Source: Bacteroidales bacterium
GTDB taxonomy: Bacteria; Bacteroidota; Bacteroidia; Bacteroidales; Bacteroidaceae
Length of the DNA: 27,625 nt
Assembly: GCA_004552155.1 (NCBI GenBank)
Contig: SFPF01000009.1
Coordinates: 1 to 27,625 of the forward strand
Reading direction: 5' to 3'
The translations under genes were made by a program, and so were the position numbers. A model generated the notes under the pieces. That model had not been told where the DNA came from. It worked only from the letters and a program-made list of their open reading frames with translations, and made no database searches. Positions 7,605 to 17,100 of the stretch are shown one piece after another (position 1 is the stretch's first letter; each line of letters begins with the position of its first letter).

Positions 7605-9179
7605 TCATATTTTCTTCACTATTTCGTAACCGCGCTTCACGATGTCGTTTTTCGTATTGAAGAGTTGCAGATATTCGCTGCGGTCCCAAATATCATAAGC
7701 GATAAGGGATTTGAGTGTGAAGCGCAGGTCTTCGATGGCCGATTTGCGCTCGGCATCGTCTTTGGGTTTCACGCCCTTCTTCTCGGCAGCCGCGAGCACC
7801 TCCTCGATAAGGTCGTCGGGCGTGACGAAGTTCTTTTCGTAGTCGCCAAACGTCTTGTAATGTTTGAGCACCTTGCTACGGTTGCGGTCTACGTAGCGCA
7901 GGGCATAGTCGTTGATGAGATTATGGCGGCGTATGGCGATGTAATATTTTGAGTAAGTCGTGGTGTCGAGCGGCACGAACTCATCGGGCATAATGCCGCC
8001 CCCGCCGTAAACGGTGCGCCCTTTGACAAGAGTGCGGTAAACTTTCGTCGAGTCGAGGTGTATGCTGTCGATGCAGGTGAGTTCGCCGTGTTCGTAGCGC
8101 GTGTTGAGGTCTTTGTCGTAGTCCTCGCCTTTGCCTTTCTCATAGGGCTTCTGAATGCAACGGCCGGAGGGCGTGTAGTAATGGCTCACGGTGAGGCGTA
8201 TCATCGACCCGTCGGGCAGGTCGATGGGGCGCTGCACCAATCCCTTGCCGAAGGTGCGGCGACCCACAATGGCGCAGCGGTCATGGTCCTGCAAGGCGCC
8301 GCTCACAATCTCGGCCGCCGAGGCGGAATACTCGTCCACGAGCACCACGAGCGGCTCCTTCGTCCACAGCCCGCCACCTTTTGCGTCGAGCGTCATGCGC
8401 GGCGTGGAGCGTCCGTCGGTGTAGACAATGAGCGCACCGCCTTCAAGAAATTCTCCCGCCACGTCCTGCGTTGCCATGAGGTAGCCGCCGCCATTCTGCT
8501 CGAGGTCGAGGATAAGGCGCTTCATGCCCTGCTCTTTCAGTTCGTTGATTTTGGCGCGCAACTCGCTGCCGGTAGTTTGTCCGAAGCGGTCGATGCGGAT
8601 ATAGCCCACCTCCTCGTCCATCATGTACGCGCCCTCAATGGTATGCACGGGGATTTTGTCGCGCTTCACGGTGAAGTAGAGCACTTCGGGCACGCTGCGG
8701 CGCACGATGCCGAGGGTCACTTTCGTGTCTTTCGGCCCGCGCAGTTTCTTCATGATGTCGGTGCGGTCCATCTTCACGCCGGCAATAGTGTCTTTGTCTA
8801 CGAAGACGATGCGGTCGCCGGCAAGGATGCCCGCCCGCTCGCTCGGCCCTTTGGAAATGGTCTGTATCACGACGAGCGTGTCTTCCACCATGTTGAATTG
8901 CACGCCGATGCCCTCGAAACTGCCTTCGAGGGGTTCGTTGAGTTTTTTGGTCTCTTCGGGATTGGAATAGGAGGAATGCGGGTCAAGTTCTTTGAGCATT
9001 CCGCGAATGGCATCTTCTGCGAGTTTCTTTTGGTCCACGGTGTCCACGTAGAGCGAGATAATGGCCGCCTGCGCCACTTGCAGTTTTTTGAGTTGCTCAA
9101 AGTCGATATCGTTGAGGCTTTGAGCCGATGCCGTCAGCGAGCAAAGGGCGGCTATTAGGAGAAATGCGATTTTTTTCAT
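7605..9179 (-). CDS. S41-family C-terminal processing peptidase
   Basis: A 524-residue exported serine protease of the CtpA/Prc type. It has a signal peptide (1-20, ending TASAQ), a PDZ domain at about 85-170 (GIGVQF, AGDRIV), and a catalytic core with the serine in EYSASAAE (Ser287) and the lysine in TFGKGLVQ (Lys312). The C-terminal part carries the conserved YGGGGIMPDEFVPLDTT. Length and order match Bacteroidales relatives, and no gap is visible. It probably cleaves envelope proteins near their C termini. It is the last gene of the parE-coaD-S41 cluster, separated from coaD by a palindromic repeat element. No promoter of the TAnnTTTG type is seen directly upstream, so it may be read from parE. 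Confidence 0.92.
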   Translation of the reverse strand: MKKIAFLLIAALCSLTASAQSLNDIDFEQLKKLQVAQAAIISLYVDTVDQKKLAEDAIRGMLKELDPHSSYSNPEETKKLNEPLEGSFEGIGVQFNMVEDTLVVIQTISKGPSERAGILAGDRIVFVDKDTIAGVKMDRTDIMKKLRGPKDTKVTLGIVRRSVPEVLYFTVKRDKIPVHTIEGAYMMDEEVGYIRIDRFGQTTGSELRAKINELKEQGMKRLILDLEQNGGGYLMATQDVAGEFLEGGALIVYTDGRSTPRMTLDAKGGGLWTKEPLVVLVDEYSASAAEIVSGALQDHDRCAIVGRRTFGKGLVQRPIDLPDGSMIRLTVSHYYTPSGRCIQKPYEKGKGEDYDKDLNTRYEHGELTCIDSIHLDSTKVYRTLVKGRTVYGGGGIMPDEFVPLDTTTYSKYYIAIRRHNLINDYALRYVDRNRSKVLKHYKTFGDYEKNFVTPDDLIEEVLAAAEKKGVKPKDDAERKSAIEDLRFTLKSLIAYDIWDRSEYLQLFNTKNDIVKRGYEIVKKI

Positions 9180-9208
9180 CTATACTATGTTATATATATA
9201 TGATTTTT

Positions 9209-9487
9209 CCACGAATTATTTTGTTTGCCCACGTCACGGATTATTTTTTGCCCACGAATCTCACGAATCTACACGAATTTCTTTGTCCTCTGTATTAATG
9301 GCGACCTGTTCGGTCGCACGAATTTTCACTAATCCAATCATTGCATTCAATTATTTCGGCTACGCACACATTCGTGTGATTCGTGCGACCGAACAGGTCG
9401 CCTCTTAATCCATTGAACAAGATTCGTGTAGATTCGTGAGATTCGTGGGCAATAAAAAAAATTCGTGGGCAAAAAATTTATCCGTGG
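9209..9487. repeat. palindromic intergenic element (family A), copy 1
   Basis: This 279-bp element fills the 318-base gap between coaD and the S41 gene. Its core is a perfect 23-bp inverted repeat (9301-9323 and 9379-9401) around a 55-bp spacer; each arm contains the smaller palindrome GCGACCTGTTCGGTCGC. The outer parts are runs of CACGAATC-like words on the left and their inverse on the right, ending in CCACGAAT and TCCGTGG. It encodes no convincing protein. A near-identical core is at 12205-12305. Confidence 0.88.
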
Positions 9488-9497
9488 CGTGTATGCG

Positions 9498-9941
9498 TTA
9501 ATGCGGCAGGAACTCCGAGACGTCTTTGCCGAAGGCGAGCAGTTCGCGAACCACGCTCGACGACACGGCAGAATACTGCGGGTCGGTGAAGAGCAGCACG
9601 GTTTCCACGCCGGAGAGTTTCTTATTCATCACGGCGATGTCGCGCTCGTATTCGAAGTCCTTCACCGAGCGCAGCCCGCGGAGTATAAAGTCCGCGCCTT
9701 CGCGGCGGGCAAGGTCGATGGTGAGGTCGGAATAGGCCACCACCTTGACGCGAGGCTCTCCGGCATAGAGCCGCGCGATGCTTTCCACGCGACTGTCGGC
9801 CGTTTGCAGCGGACGCTTGTGTTCGTTCACGCCCACACCGATAACGATGCGTTCGAACATGCCGAGCCCGCGTGCCACGATGTCGGCATGCCCCACGGTG
9901 AAGGGGTCGAACGACCCGGGAAATATTGCGATTGAGTGCAT
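9498..9941 (-). CDS. coaD: phosphopantetheine adenylyltransferase
   Basis: This 147-residue enzyme transfers AMP from ATP to 4'-phosphopantetheine, the penultimate step of coenzyme A synthesis, in the cytoplasm. Visible are the nucleotidyltransferase motif GSFDPFTVGH near the N terminus, RGLRSVKDFEYE in the middle, and the SSSVVREL motif near the C terminus. I start at MHSIAIFPG (9941), because the open frame further upstream only translates the 8-bp repeat tract. Length agrees with the family and nothing appears missing. It sits between parE and the S41 peptidase, a familiar Bacteroidales order. Confidence 0.96.
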   Translation of the reverse strand: MHSIAIFPGSFDPFTVGHADIVARGLGMFERIVIGVGVNEHKRPLQTADSRVESIARLYAGEPRVKVVAYSDLTIDLARREGADFILRGLRSVKDFEYERDIAVMNKKLSGVETVLLFTDPQYSAVSSSVVRELLAFGKDVSEFLPH

Positions 9942-9952
9942 AGAAGTTCTTT

Positions 9953-10035
9953 TAGTAAACGAGTAAACGAGTAGACGAGTAAACAAGTAGACGAGTAGAC
10001 GAGTAAACAAGTAGACGAGTATACGAGTAAACAAG
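9953..10035. repeat. 8-bp repeat tract (family B), copy 2
   Basis: About ten near-perfect copies of an 8-bp unit (GTAAACGA, GTAGACGA, GTAAACAA) fill the whole gap between the parE stop and coaD. In coaD sense the tract ends CTCGTTTACTAAAAG, 12 bases before the ATG. Because 8 is not a multiple of 3, all frames cycle every 24 bases; one stays open and gives a (VYLFTRLL) repeat, which I regard as an artefact. Confidence 0.92.
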
Positions 10036-12066
10036 TTATTCCTCTTCAACGGGGTCTTCTTCCACGACGAGGTTGTCAATGATAAAGCCCTGGCGCTCCA
10101 TGGTGTTCTTGCCCATGTAGTATTCGAGCAGATCGGCCACCTTGTCGCTCTTGTGGAGCGTGACGGGTTCGAGCCTCATCTCCGGGCCGATAAAGTGGGC
10201 GAACTCGGGCGGCGAGATTTCGCCAAGCCCTTTGAAGCGGGTGATTTCGGGGTCGGGACCGAGTTTCTCTATGGCGGCGAGGCGTTCCTCCTCGCTGTAG
10301 CAGTAAATCGTTTCAAACTCCGAGCGCTCCGACTGCTGCGTCTTTTTCAGGATTGCCGCGCCGGCAGAGTCGGCCTTGATGGTGCGGGGCGCGGTGTCGG
10401 CGGCGGCACGGGTTTTCTTCTTCTTGTTGCGCACGCGGAAGAGGGGCGTTTGCAGGATATACACGTGGCCCTTCTTGATGAGGTCGGGGAAGAATTGCAG
10501 GAAGAAGGTGATCATCAAGAGGCGTATGTGCATGCCGTCCACGTCGGCATCGGTGGCCACGATGACCTTGTTGTAGCGCAGCCCGTCCAGCCCGTCCTCA
10601 ATGTTGAGCGCGGCTTGCAGGAGGTTGAACTCCTCGTTTTCGTAGACCACCTTTTTCGTCAGCCCGAAGCAGTTGAGCGGCTTGCCGCGCAGCGAGAACA
10701 CGGCCTGCGTGCCCACGTCGCGGCTTTTGGTGATAGAGCCGCTGGCGGAGTCGCCCTCGGTGATGAAGATGGCGGAGTCGAGGCGCGGGTCGCGCTCGTC
10801 GTCTTCCTCCTCCCCACCCTTGCGCTTGGTTTTCGGGGCGGGGTCGTTGAGGTGGATGCGGCAGTCGCGCAACTTGCGGTTGTGCAGGTTGGCCTTCTTG
10901 GCACGCTCGCGCGCCAGTTTCGTAACGCCGGCAATGGCCTTGCGCTCCGACTCGCTTTCCTGTATCTTCTGGCGGATCACTTCTGCCACGTCGAGATGCT
11001 TGTGGAGGAAGTTGTCAACATTTTCCTTAATAAAATCGCCCACAAACTTATTCACGCTCACACCCGAGAGGGGGAAGGGATTGCCGTTGCGGTCCTTGTC
11101 GGGGGCCATGGTGAGCGAGCCGAGTTTGATTTTCGTCTGGCTCTCAAACATAGGCTCTATCACGCGTATGGCGATTGCCGCTACGAGGCCGTTGCGCACG
11201 TCCTGCACGTCGAAATTCTTGTCGAAATATTCCTTGATGGTGCGGGCGATATGCTCCTTGAAGGCGCTTTGGTGCGTGCCGCCCTGGGTGGTGTGCTGCC
11301 CGTTCACGAAGGAGTAGTATTCCTCGCCATACTGCGCCGTGTGGGTGAAGGCTATGTCGATGCCCTCGCCTTTGAGGTGCACGATGGGGTAAAGCCCGGG
11401 GGCGGTCATATTGTCGGAGAGCAGGTCTTCGAGGCCGTTGCGACTGATGATGCGGCGGCCGTTGTGGTAGATGGCGAGCCCCGTGTTGAGGTAGGTGTAG
11501 TTGCGGAGCATCGTCTGCACAAACTCGCCGCGGAAGCGGAAGTCGCCGAAGAGTTCCGTGTCGGGCTCGAAATAGATGTACGTGCCGTTTTCCTCCTCCG
11601 TGTCTTCGTACACGTCGCTCACGAGCACGCCGCGCTCAAAGGTGGCTTCGTGCATCTTGCCGTCGCGATGGGAGCGGGCGATGAACTTGCGGCTCAGGGC
11701 GTTCACGGCTTTCAGGCCCACGCCGTTCAGACCTACGCTGGCGGTGAAGACGGAAGTGTCGTACTTCGCGCCCGTGTTGAGTTTCGATACGGCGTCGACG
11801 AGGCTGCCCAAGGGAATGCCGCGCCCGTAGTCGCGGATCGAGGCCGACTTGCTCTCCTCCACGTTCACCTCGATGCGCTTGCCGAAGCCTTCGTTGAACT
11901 CGTCGATGCTGTTGTCGATGCTTTCTTTCAGAAGCACGTAGATACCGTCCTCGGCGTGCGAGCCGTCGCCGAGACGGCCGATATACATACCGGGGCGCGT
12001 GCGGATATGGTCGGTATCTTCAAGATGCCTGATTTTGCTTTCGTCGTAAATTACGGGATTGGGCAT
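10036..12066 (-). CDS. parE: DNA topoisomerase IV subunit B (ParE)
   Basis: A 676-residue ATPase subunit of type IIA topoisomerase, which unlinks replicated chromosomes together with ParC. It has the GHKL ATPase motifs IDNSIDEF, RDYGRGIP and VGLNGVGLKAVNAL in the first 130 residues, and a transducer domain with QGGTHQSAF. The Toprim domain carries EGDSASG and DADVDGMH. The end has FKGLGEISPPEF and MGKNTMERQGFIIDNL. Compared with relatives it carries extra low-complexity stretches: KRKGGEEEDDERD before the Toprim, and about 35 residues rich in K, A, T and S after FRVRNKKKK. No part is missing. parC is not in the window. Family A and B repeats flank the gene. Confidence 0.95.
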   Translation of the reverse strand: MPNPVIYDESKIRHLEDTDHIRTRPGMYIGRLGDGSHAEDGIYVLLKESIDNSIDEFNEGFGKRIEVNVEESKSASIRDYGRGIPLGSLVDAVSKLNTGAKYDTSVFTASVGLNGVGLKAVNALSRKFIARSHRDGKMHEATFERGVLVSDVYEDTEEENGTYIYFEPDTELFGDFRFRGEFVQTMLRNYTYLNTGLAIYHNGRRIISRNGLEDLLSDNMTAPGLYPIVHLKGEGIDIAFTHTAQYGEEYYSFVNGQHTTQGGTHQSAFKEHIARTIKEYFDKNFDVQDVRNGLVAAIAIRVIEPMFESQTKIKLGSLTMAPDKDRNGNPFPLSGVSVNKFVGDFIKENVDNFLHKHLDVAEVIRQKIQESESERKAIAGVTKLARERAKKANLHNRKLRDCRIHLNDPAPKTKRKGGEEEDDERDPRLDSAIFITEGDSASGSITKSRDVGTQAVFSLRGKPLNCFGLTKKVVYENEEFNLLQAALNIEDGLDGLRYNKVIVATDADVDGMHIRLLMITFFLQFFPDLIKKGHVYILQTPLFRVRNKKKKTRAAADTAPRTIKADSAGAAILKKTQQSERSEFETIYCYSEEERLAAIEKLGPDPEITRFKGLGEISPPEFAHFIGPEMRLEPVTLHKSDKVADLLEYYMGKNTMERQGFIIDNLVVEEDPVEEE

Positions 12067-12101
12067 GGTATTTGGAATGAATTAACTGCGAAATATGTTT
12101 T

Positions 12102-12421
12102 CCACGAAATGCTTTTTTGTCCTCGGATTTTTTGTCCTCGGATTATTTTTTTGCCCACGAATCTCACGAATCTACACGAATTTCTTTGTCCTGTGTATTT
12201 AAAGGCGACCTGTTCGGTCGCACGAATTTTCACTAATCCAATCATTGCAATCAATAATTTCGGCTACGCACACATTCGTGTGATTCGTGCGACCGAACAG
12301 GTCGCCATTTTATTCATTGAACAAGATTCGTGTAGATTCGTGAGATTCGTGGGCAAATAAAAAAAGTTCGTGGGCTTAAAAAAATATATCATTCGTAGGC
12401 AAAAAAATATTTTATCCGTGG
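12102..12421. repeat. palindromic intergenic element (family A), copy 2
   Basis: This element occupies nearly all of the 373-base gap between the GNAT-like gene and parE. The 23-bp core arms are at 12205-12227 and 12283-12305 and match copy 1 exactly, with a near-identical spacer. The outer CACGAATC/GATTCGTG words and the terminal TCCACGAA and TCCGTGG are shared too. It is about 40 bp longer than copy 1 through extra TCCTCGGAT-like and TTCGTGGG-like words. No parE promoter is seen in it. Confidence 0.88.
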
Positions 12422-12439
12422 CTTAGGCAATGTAGAGAT

Positions 12440-13576
12440 TTATATGTCTTTCCGATAGCACCTTCTGCGCTTGTGCTGTTCGGTTTTGAAATATTGCCAT
12501 TGGCTCTGCACCTTGTCGTTCTGCTCCAATTCCGGGTTGCTCTCGGCGTAGACGAAGCCGAGTTGCTTGTAAATGGGAATGAGGTCGGTGAAGAGCAGGG
12601 CGTTCACGCCTTTGCCCTGATAGTCGGGGCGCACCGCCACGAGCAGCAGGTCGAGGGCTTCGGGGCGTTTCCAGAAGAGGGCTTTCAGCAAATGCCACCA
12701 GCCGAAAGGCAGCAACTTGCCTTTGGCCTTTTGCAGGGCTTTCGAGAGCGAAGGCATCGAGATGCCCACCGCCACCAGTTCGCCCTCGTCGTTCTCCACG
12801 AGCGTCACCATGCGTAGGTCGAGCACCGGCACGTACATCTTCACGTAAGCGTCGATTTGCTTCTGCGTCATGCGCGAAAAGCCGAAGAGCGGCTCGTAGG
12901 CATCGTTGATCAGTTCGAAAATCTTGTGCGTGATGCCCGAGGTGAGGGCTTCGTATTTGCTTTTGATTTTGCGAATGCGCAGGCCGTACTTTTGCGAAAT
13001 GATATTGGCGATGCGCTGGTGCTTTTCGGGTATGCTTTCCGGGATATAGATTTTCATCTCCACCCAGTCGGCCGCCTTTTCAAGGCCGAGGCGTTCGATG
13101 TGCTCGGGGTAGTAAGGATAGTTGTAAATCGTGGCCATCGTGGAGAGTTGGTCGAAGCCCTCGATGAGCATTCCCTCTGCGTCCATATCGGTAAAGCCGA
13201 GCGGACCGGCAATCTCCGTCATGCCGCGCTCGCGCCCCCAAGCCATGACTGTGTCGATAAGCGCACGGCTCACGCTTTCGTCGTCGATGAAGTCAATCCA
13301 GCCGAAGCGCACCTGCTTCTTGTTCCAACGCTCGTTGGCACGGCGGTTGATGATCGCCGCTACGCGCCCCACAACCTTGCCGCCTTTGAGAGCAAGGAAA
13401 TAGTCTGCCTCGCAAAACTCGAACGCCGCGTTCTTTTTCGGCGAAAACGTGCCGAGCATATCGTCGTAGAGGTCGGGCACGGAGTAAGGGCTGTCTTTAT
13501 AAAATTCGTAGTTGAAACGAATAAACGTTTTCAGTTCCTGCTTTGAAGAAACGCGCTTAATGGTTACAGGTTCCAT
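12440..13576 (-). CDS. GNAT-like acetyltransferase of unknown substrate
   Basis: A 378-residue cytoplasmic protein of a family well conserved in Bacteroidales and usually annotated as an N-acetyltransferase-like or hypothetical protein. The N-terminal part has FYKDSPYSVPDLYDDM and ADYFLALKGGKVVGRVAAII; the middle has AGPLGFTDMDAEGMLIEGFD. The C-terminal acyl-CoA-like motif is VRPDYQGKGVNALLF. It ends in a basic tail (KTEQHKRRRCYRKDI). Length and all segments agree with relatives, so it looks intact. It has its own leader with a -7 box at 13627-13634 and is divergent from the C1 protease gene. The substrate cannot be told from sequence. Confidence 0.82.
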   Translation of the reverse strand: MEPVTIKRVSSKQELKTFIRFNYEFYKDSPYSVPDLYDDMLGTFSPKKNAAFEFCEADYFLALKGGKVVGRVAAIINRRANERWNKKQVRFGWIDFIDDESVSRALIDTVMAWGRERGMTEIAGPLGFTDMDAEGMLIEGFDQLSTMATIYNYPYYPEHIERLGLEKAADWVEMKIYIPESIPEKHQRIANIISQKYGLRIRKIKSKYEALTSGITHKIFELINDAYEPLFGFSRMTQKQIDAYVKMYVPVLDLRMVTLVENDEGELVAVGISMPSLSKALQKAKGKLLPFGWWHLLKALFWKRPEALDLLLVAVRPDYQGKGVNALLFTDLIPIYKQLGFVYAESNPELEQNDKVQSQWQYFKTEQHKRRRCYRKDI

Positions 13577-13626
13577 CCTTTGAGAGATAATGATAGTTTG
13601 CCTTACAGGGCATTTTGTTCAAGATG

Positions 13627-13634
13627 CAAATTTA
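13627..13634 (-). promoter_or_regulatory. -7 element of the GNAT-like gene
   Basis: On the minus strand this reads TAAATTTG, an exact match to TAnnTTTG, about 50 bases before the ATG at 13576. There is no clear TTTG at -33. A CTGCGCAG palindrome lies 28 bases upstream (13663-13670), about where an activator could substitute. Confidence 0.5.
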
Positions 13635-13662
13635 ATTAAATATTTTGCAATATGCCGCTTTT

Positions 13663-13670
13663 CTGCGCAG
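13663..13670. promoter_or_regulatory. candidate operator CTGCGCAG, copy near the GNAT-like promoter
   Basis: A palindromic CTGCGCAG within CTTTTCTGCGCAGACAGGCA. Its distance to the minus-strand -7 box is 28 bases, almost the same as the 29 bases between the copy at 13791-13798 and the plus-strand -7 box. A third copy is near 4156. Confidence 0.35.
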
Positions 13671-13790
13671 ACAGGCACAAAAAACCGGCATTTTATGCCC
13701 GCACGCCGCCTCGCACGCCGCTGCAAACGGGCGAGTTTTTGCATTTCTCTTGTACCGCCGGCGCGGCACGTATAAGATAATCGCCCTTTT

Positions 13791-13798
13791 CTGCGCAG
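13791..13798. promoter_or_regulatory. candidate operator CTGCGCAG, copy at the C1 protease promoter
   Basis: A palindromic CTGCGCAG within CCTTTTCTGCGCAGGAAAG, ending five bases before the -33 TTTG of the plus-strand promoter. The position fits an activator or repressor site. Confidence 0.35.
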
Positions 13799-13803
13799 GA
13801 AAG

Positions 13804-13835
13804 TTTGCGCTTTATAGTATTTATCCATAACTTTG
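13804..13835 (+). promoter_or_regulatory. promoter of the C1 protease gene
   Basis: TTTG (13804-13807), 20 bases, then TAACTTTG (13828-13835): a full match to the Bacteroidetes primary sigma promoter. Transcription would start near 13842, giving a leader of about 275 nt that runs through family B and C repeats before the ATG at 14116. Confidence 0.72.
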
Positions 13836-13909
13836 CAGAGATTAGGCGGTTTGCCGCGCAACAGCGCGACGATGAAGCCATAAAAAAGAAATAATATCAA
13901 AACGATTTT

Positions 13910-14093
13910 TAGTAAACAAGTAAACGAGGAAATTTTCGTGCAAGCGAGAGCAGAGCCGAACTTGTTCGGGCTATGCCGAGTGCAGCCGAAAATCTCAAAG
14001 TAAACAAGTAAACAAGACAGATGTCTTGCTAATTTATATTTTACATGAGAAACTTGTCTCGTCTACTCGTTTACTTGTAAACTCGTCTACTAA
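13910..14093. repeat. composite repeat block (families B and C) in the protease leader
   Basis: A family B tract (13910-13928) is followed by a 60-bp family C imperfect palindrome (13933-13992; arms begin TTTTCG and meet at GAACTTGTTC). More B units follow (13998-14018), then B units in the opposite orientation (14053-14093). The opposed B tracts can pair into a long hairpin. The last one ends CTCGTCTACTAAT about 23 bases before the ATG, the same orientation relative to the gene as elsewhere. The rest of the 539-base gap (13577-14115) holds the promoters and operators listed separately. Confidence 0.82.
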
Positions 14094-14115
14094 TAAACAA
14101 ACCAAAATAATCATC

Positions 14116-17100
14116 ATGAAAAATCTCTCTTATCGCCTCGCCGCCCTGTGCCTCGCAGCCGCGCCGCTCACGGCCTCGGCACAACTCTACGAGGTGGACC
14201 TCAGCAAGTACAAGGACTATGCGCCCGTGACGCGCACAGACAACTCGCTGCTCGTGCCGCGCAAGGTGGTCAGCACCAACGGCGTGACGGCCACGCGCCC
14301 CGACCACGTGAACAACGCGGAAACGATGTACTTCCCACCCGTGTTCAACCAGGCGGGCGGCTCGTGCGGATCGGCATCGCGCATCTGCTACATGTTTACC
14401 CACGAACTCAACTCTTTCCGCAACCTCGACGGCAAAAAGGCGGAAAACTATTATCCCTCCCACTTCGTGTGGCTGCTCACCAACGGCAACTCGGGCAAGG
14501 ACGAGTTTGTGACGAAAGTGGGCGTGCCCTCCGCCGCCCTCTACGGCGGACAGACCTACTCCTCGCTCTTCGGCAACCAGGACTGCGCCTCCAACAACTT
14601 CGGCTGGATGCAGGGCTACGACAAATGGTATGCCGCCATGCAAAACCGCATGGAAGCGCCCTGCCACTTCCCCCTCGACGTGAGCACCAAGGCGGGACGA
14701 GAGGCGGTGAAGAACTGGCTGTGGAACCACAACGGCGACACGGACTTTCACAGCGGCGGCATCGCGGGCATCGGCGTGGCCAGCGCCCTGACTGCGGGCA
14801 TGATTCCCTCTACCGCCGCCAACATCGCCGCGAAGGTGGACGGAAAGAACTATGTGAAGAAATGGGGCACGACGGTGGACCACGCCCTCACAATCGTGGG
14901 CTACGACGACCGCATAGAGTTTGACCTCGACGGCAACGGCGTGGCGGGCGAAACCTCGAAGGACGAGGTGGGCGCGTGGATCATCGTGAACTCCTGGGGC
15001 TCGGGCTGGATGAACAATGGGTTTATCTATTGCCCGTACGCTTACGGCGGAGCATGGTTTACGAGCGACGGAAAAATGGGCAGCACGGCCTGGTGGGCAC
15101 CCGAAATCTATAAGGTGCGCAAAAACTACACGCCGAAGCGAACCATTAAACTGGAGATGGACTACACGCGCCGCAGCGAACTCTTCCTCTGCGCCGGCGT
15201 GTCGACTGACCTGAGCGCAACGGAGCCCGACGTGACCGTGCCCTTTGAGCACTTCAAGTTTGCCGGCGACGGCAACTACGGCAACACGAACCCCGCGCCT
15301 GCCATTCCGATGCTCGGCTACTGGGCCGACGGCAAGTTGCACCATGAGCCGATGGAATTTGGCTACGACCTCACCGACCTCACCGCGCCCTACGGCGACC
15401 AGCCGCTCAAATATTTCTTCATCGTGCAGACGAAGAGTTGGGCCATCGGGTCGGGACATATATATAAGGCCTCTATCATCGACTACGAGCAGGGACTGGA
15501 AACGCCCTTTGCCCTCGGCAGCGGCGTAGAGATAAAGAACGCCGGCAAACAGACGGTGATCTCCGTGGTGATACAGGGCGAGGTGTACAACGCTCCGCAA
15601 AATCTCTCCGCCACGGGCACAACGCTGGCGTGGTCGGCACCGGTGCGCTGCGCCCACACGCTGACAGGCTATAAGGTATATAAGGGCACGAGCCTGCTCG
15701 CCACGCTCTCCGCCTCGCAGCGCACCTACGACTTCGGCGACGCGGCGGGCAACGTGTTTGCCGTGACGGCGCTCTACGGCGACAAGGAAAGTCCCAGGAC
15801 CACGGTCACCGTGCCCGCAGCGACGGGCGTGAACAAGGTGATGAACTTCAACCAGTCTGGCTTCACCATTCCCGGAGTGTTCAACAGCCGCTACGACAAG
15901 GCAACGATAGAATTCTGGCTGCGTCCCACGTCGCTGTCAAACTGGAACCAGGCTGCCGGCCCGGGCTGGGGGCAGTTTATGATGCACGCCAACGCCAACG
16001 GCACGTTCACCGCAGGCTGGGACACCTCCAACCGCGTGAACACGGCAGCGGGCACGCTGAAAACGAATACGTGGAAGCACATCGCCGTGGTGGTGAACGG
16101 CAACACCTTCACTGTCTACGTCAACGGCTCGCAGGCGGGCACCATCACCTCCGACAGTTACTCGGGCATCGGCGGCTTCGGCGACCTCTGCTTCGCACAG
16201 CCCGGTGCTGCAACGAGCAATGCCATGAACGGCAGGATGGAAGAGGTGCGGATATGGCGCACGGCACGCACGGCCGCACAAATCCAGGCCGACATGTATA
16301 AGGAATACGGCGAGGCCGGCTTGCCCGACGACCTTATTGCCTACTTCAAGGGCGACATGATTACGGAAAACGGCGAAACGAAGTACCGCAACGCCCTCGG
16401 CAAGAACCACGGCATCCTGCACGACTCGAAAGCCACGAACGTGAGCAGCACGCAGCCCGCCATACAGGCATCGACCGACCTCTCCTCGCTCGTCATCAAC
16501 GTGCCTGCAGAAGGCGTTAAGGCAGGCGTGCCCGCCGCCTTCTCCGCCACCTGCTCCGACGGCGCGCACATACTTAAATGGACGGCGGCAGGCGCAGGGG
16601 CAAGCAACCTCATCGCCACCCGCCCGACGCTTACCTTCACTTCCTCGGGCCAGCAAACCGTGACGCTCACCGCGCTTGACAAGAACGGCACGGAGAAGAG
16701 CGTGAGCCGCACCATCACCGTGGGCTCCGCGCCCGCCGACGCGTCGTTCACGCCGAGCACGGAGACGGCGCAGGCCGGCACCCCGATTTCGCTCATCGTG
16801 GACAATCCCGTGGAGGGTTATCTGTACAACTGGAGCATGCCGGGCGCAAAGGAGGAGACCTCTACCCGCGTGAACACACCCGTCACGTATCTCAAGCACG
16901 GCACGTACACCGTGACGCTCCGCGTGACCGCCGCCGACGGACGCACCGCCACGAGCAGCCGCACCATCAGCATCTCGGAAGTGCCGCCCGAAGCCGCCAT
17001 GCTCATCTCGCCCGCCGTAATCGTGAAGGGCGAGACCGCGCAACTCACCGACCAGAGCAAGAACGCGCCCTATCGCTGGCGCTGGACGCTCTCCAACGGC

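Noticed and set aside
9209..9487. Small protein encoded by the palindromic element
   Set aside because: The short open frames follow the inverted repeat on both strands and are not conserved in frame between copies.
9942..10079. N-terminal extension of CoaD through the repeat tract, and similar extensions of the 23.7-kb outer-membrane protein
   Set aside because: The extension translates only the 8-bp repeats; the family start MHSIAIFPG and the signal peptide MKKIICS define the true starts.
10153..12360. 735-codon open frame antisense to parE
   Set aside because: It is a shadow of parE and runs on into the family A repeat; composition is that of an antisense frame and no start or promoter fits.
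14071..15657. Long minus-strand frames inside the C1 protease gene (also 15937-17502)
   Set aside because: The plus-strand protein has clear catalytic motifs and domains; the minus frames are composition artefacts.
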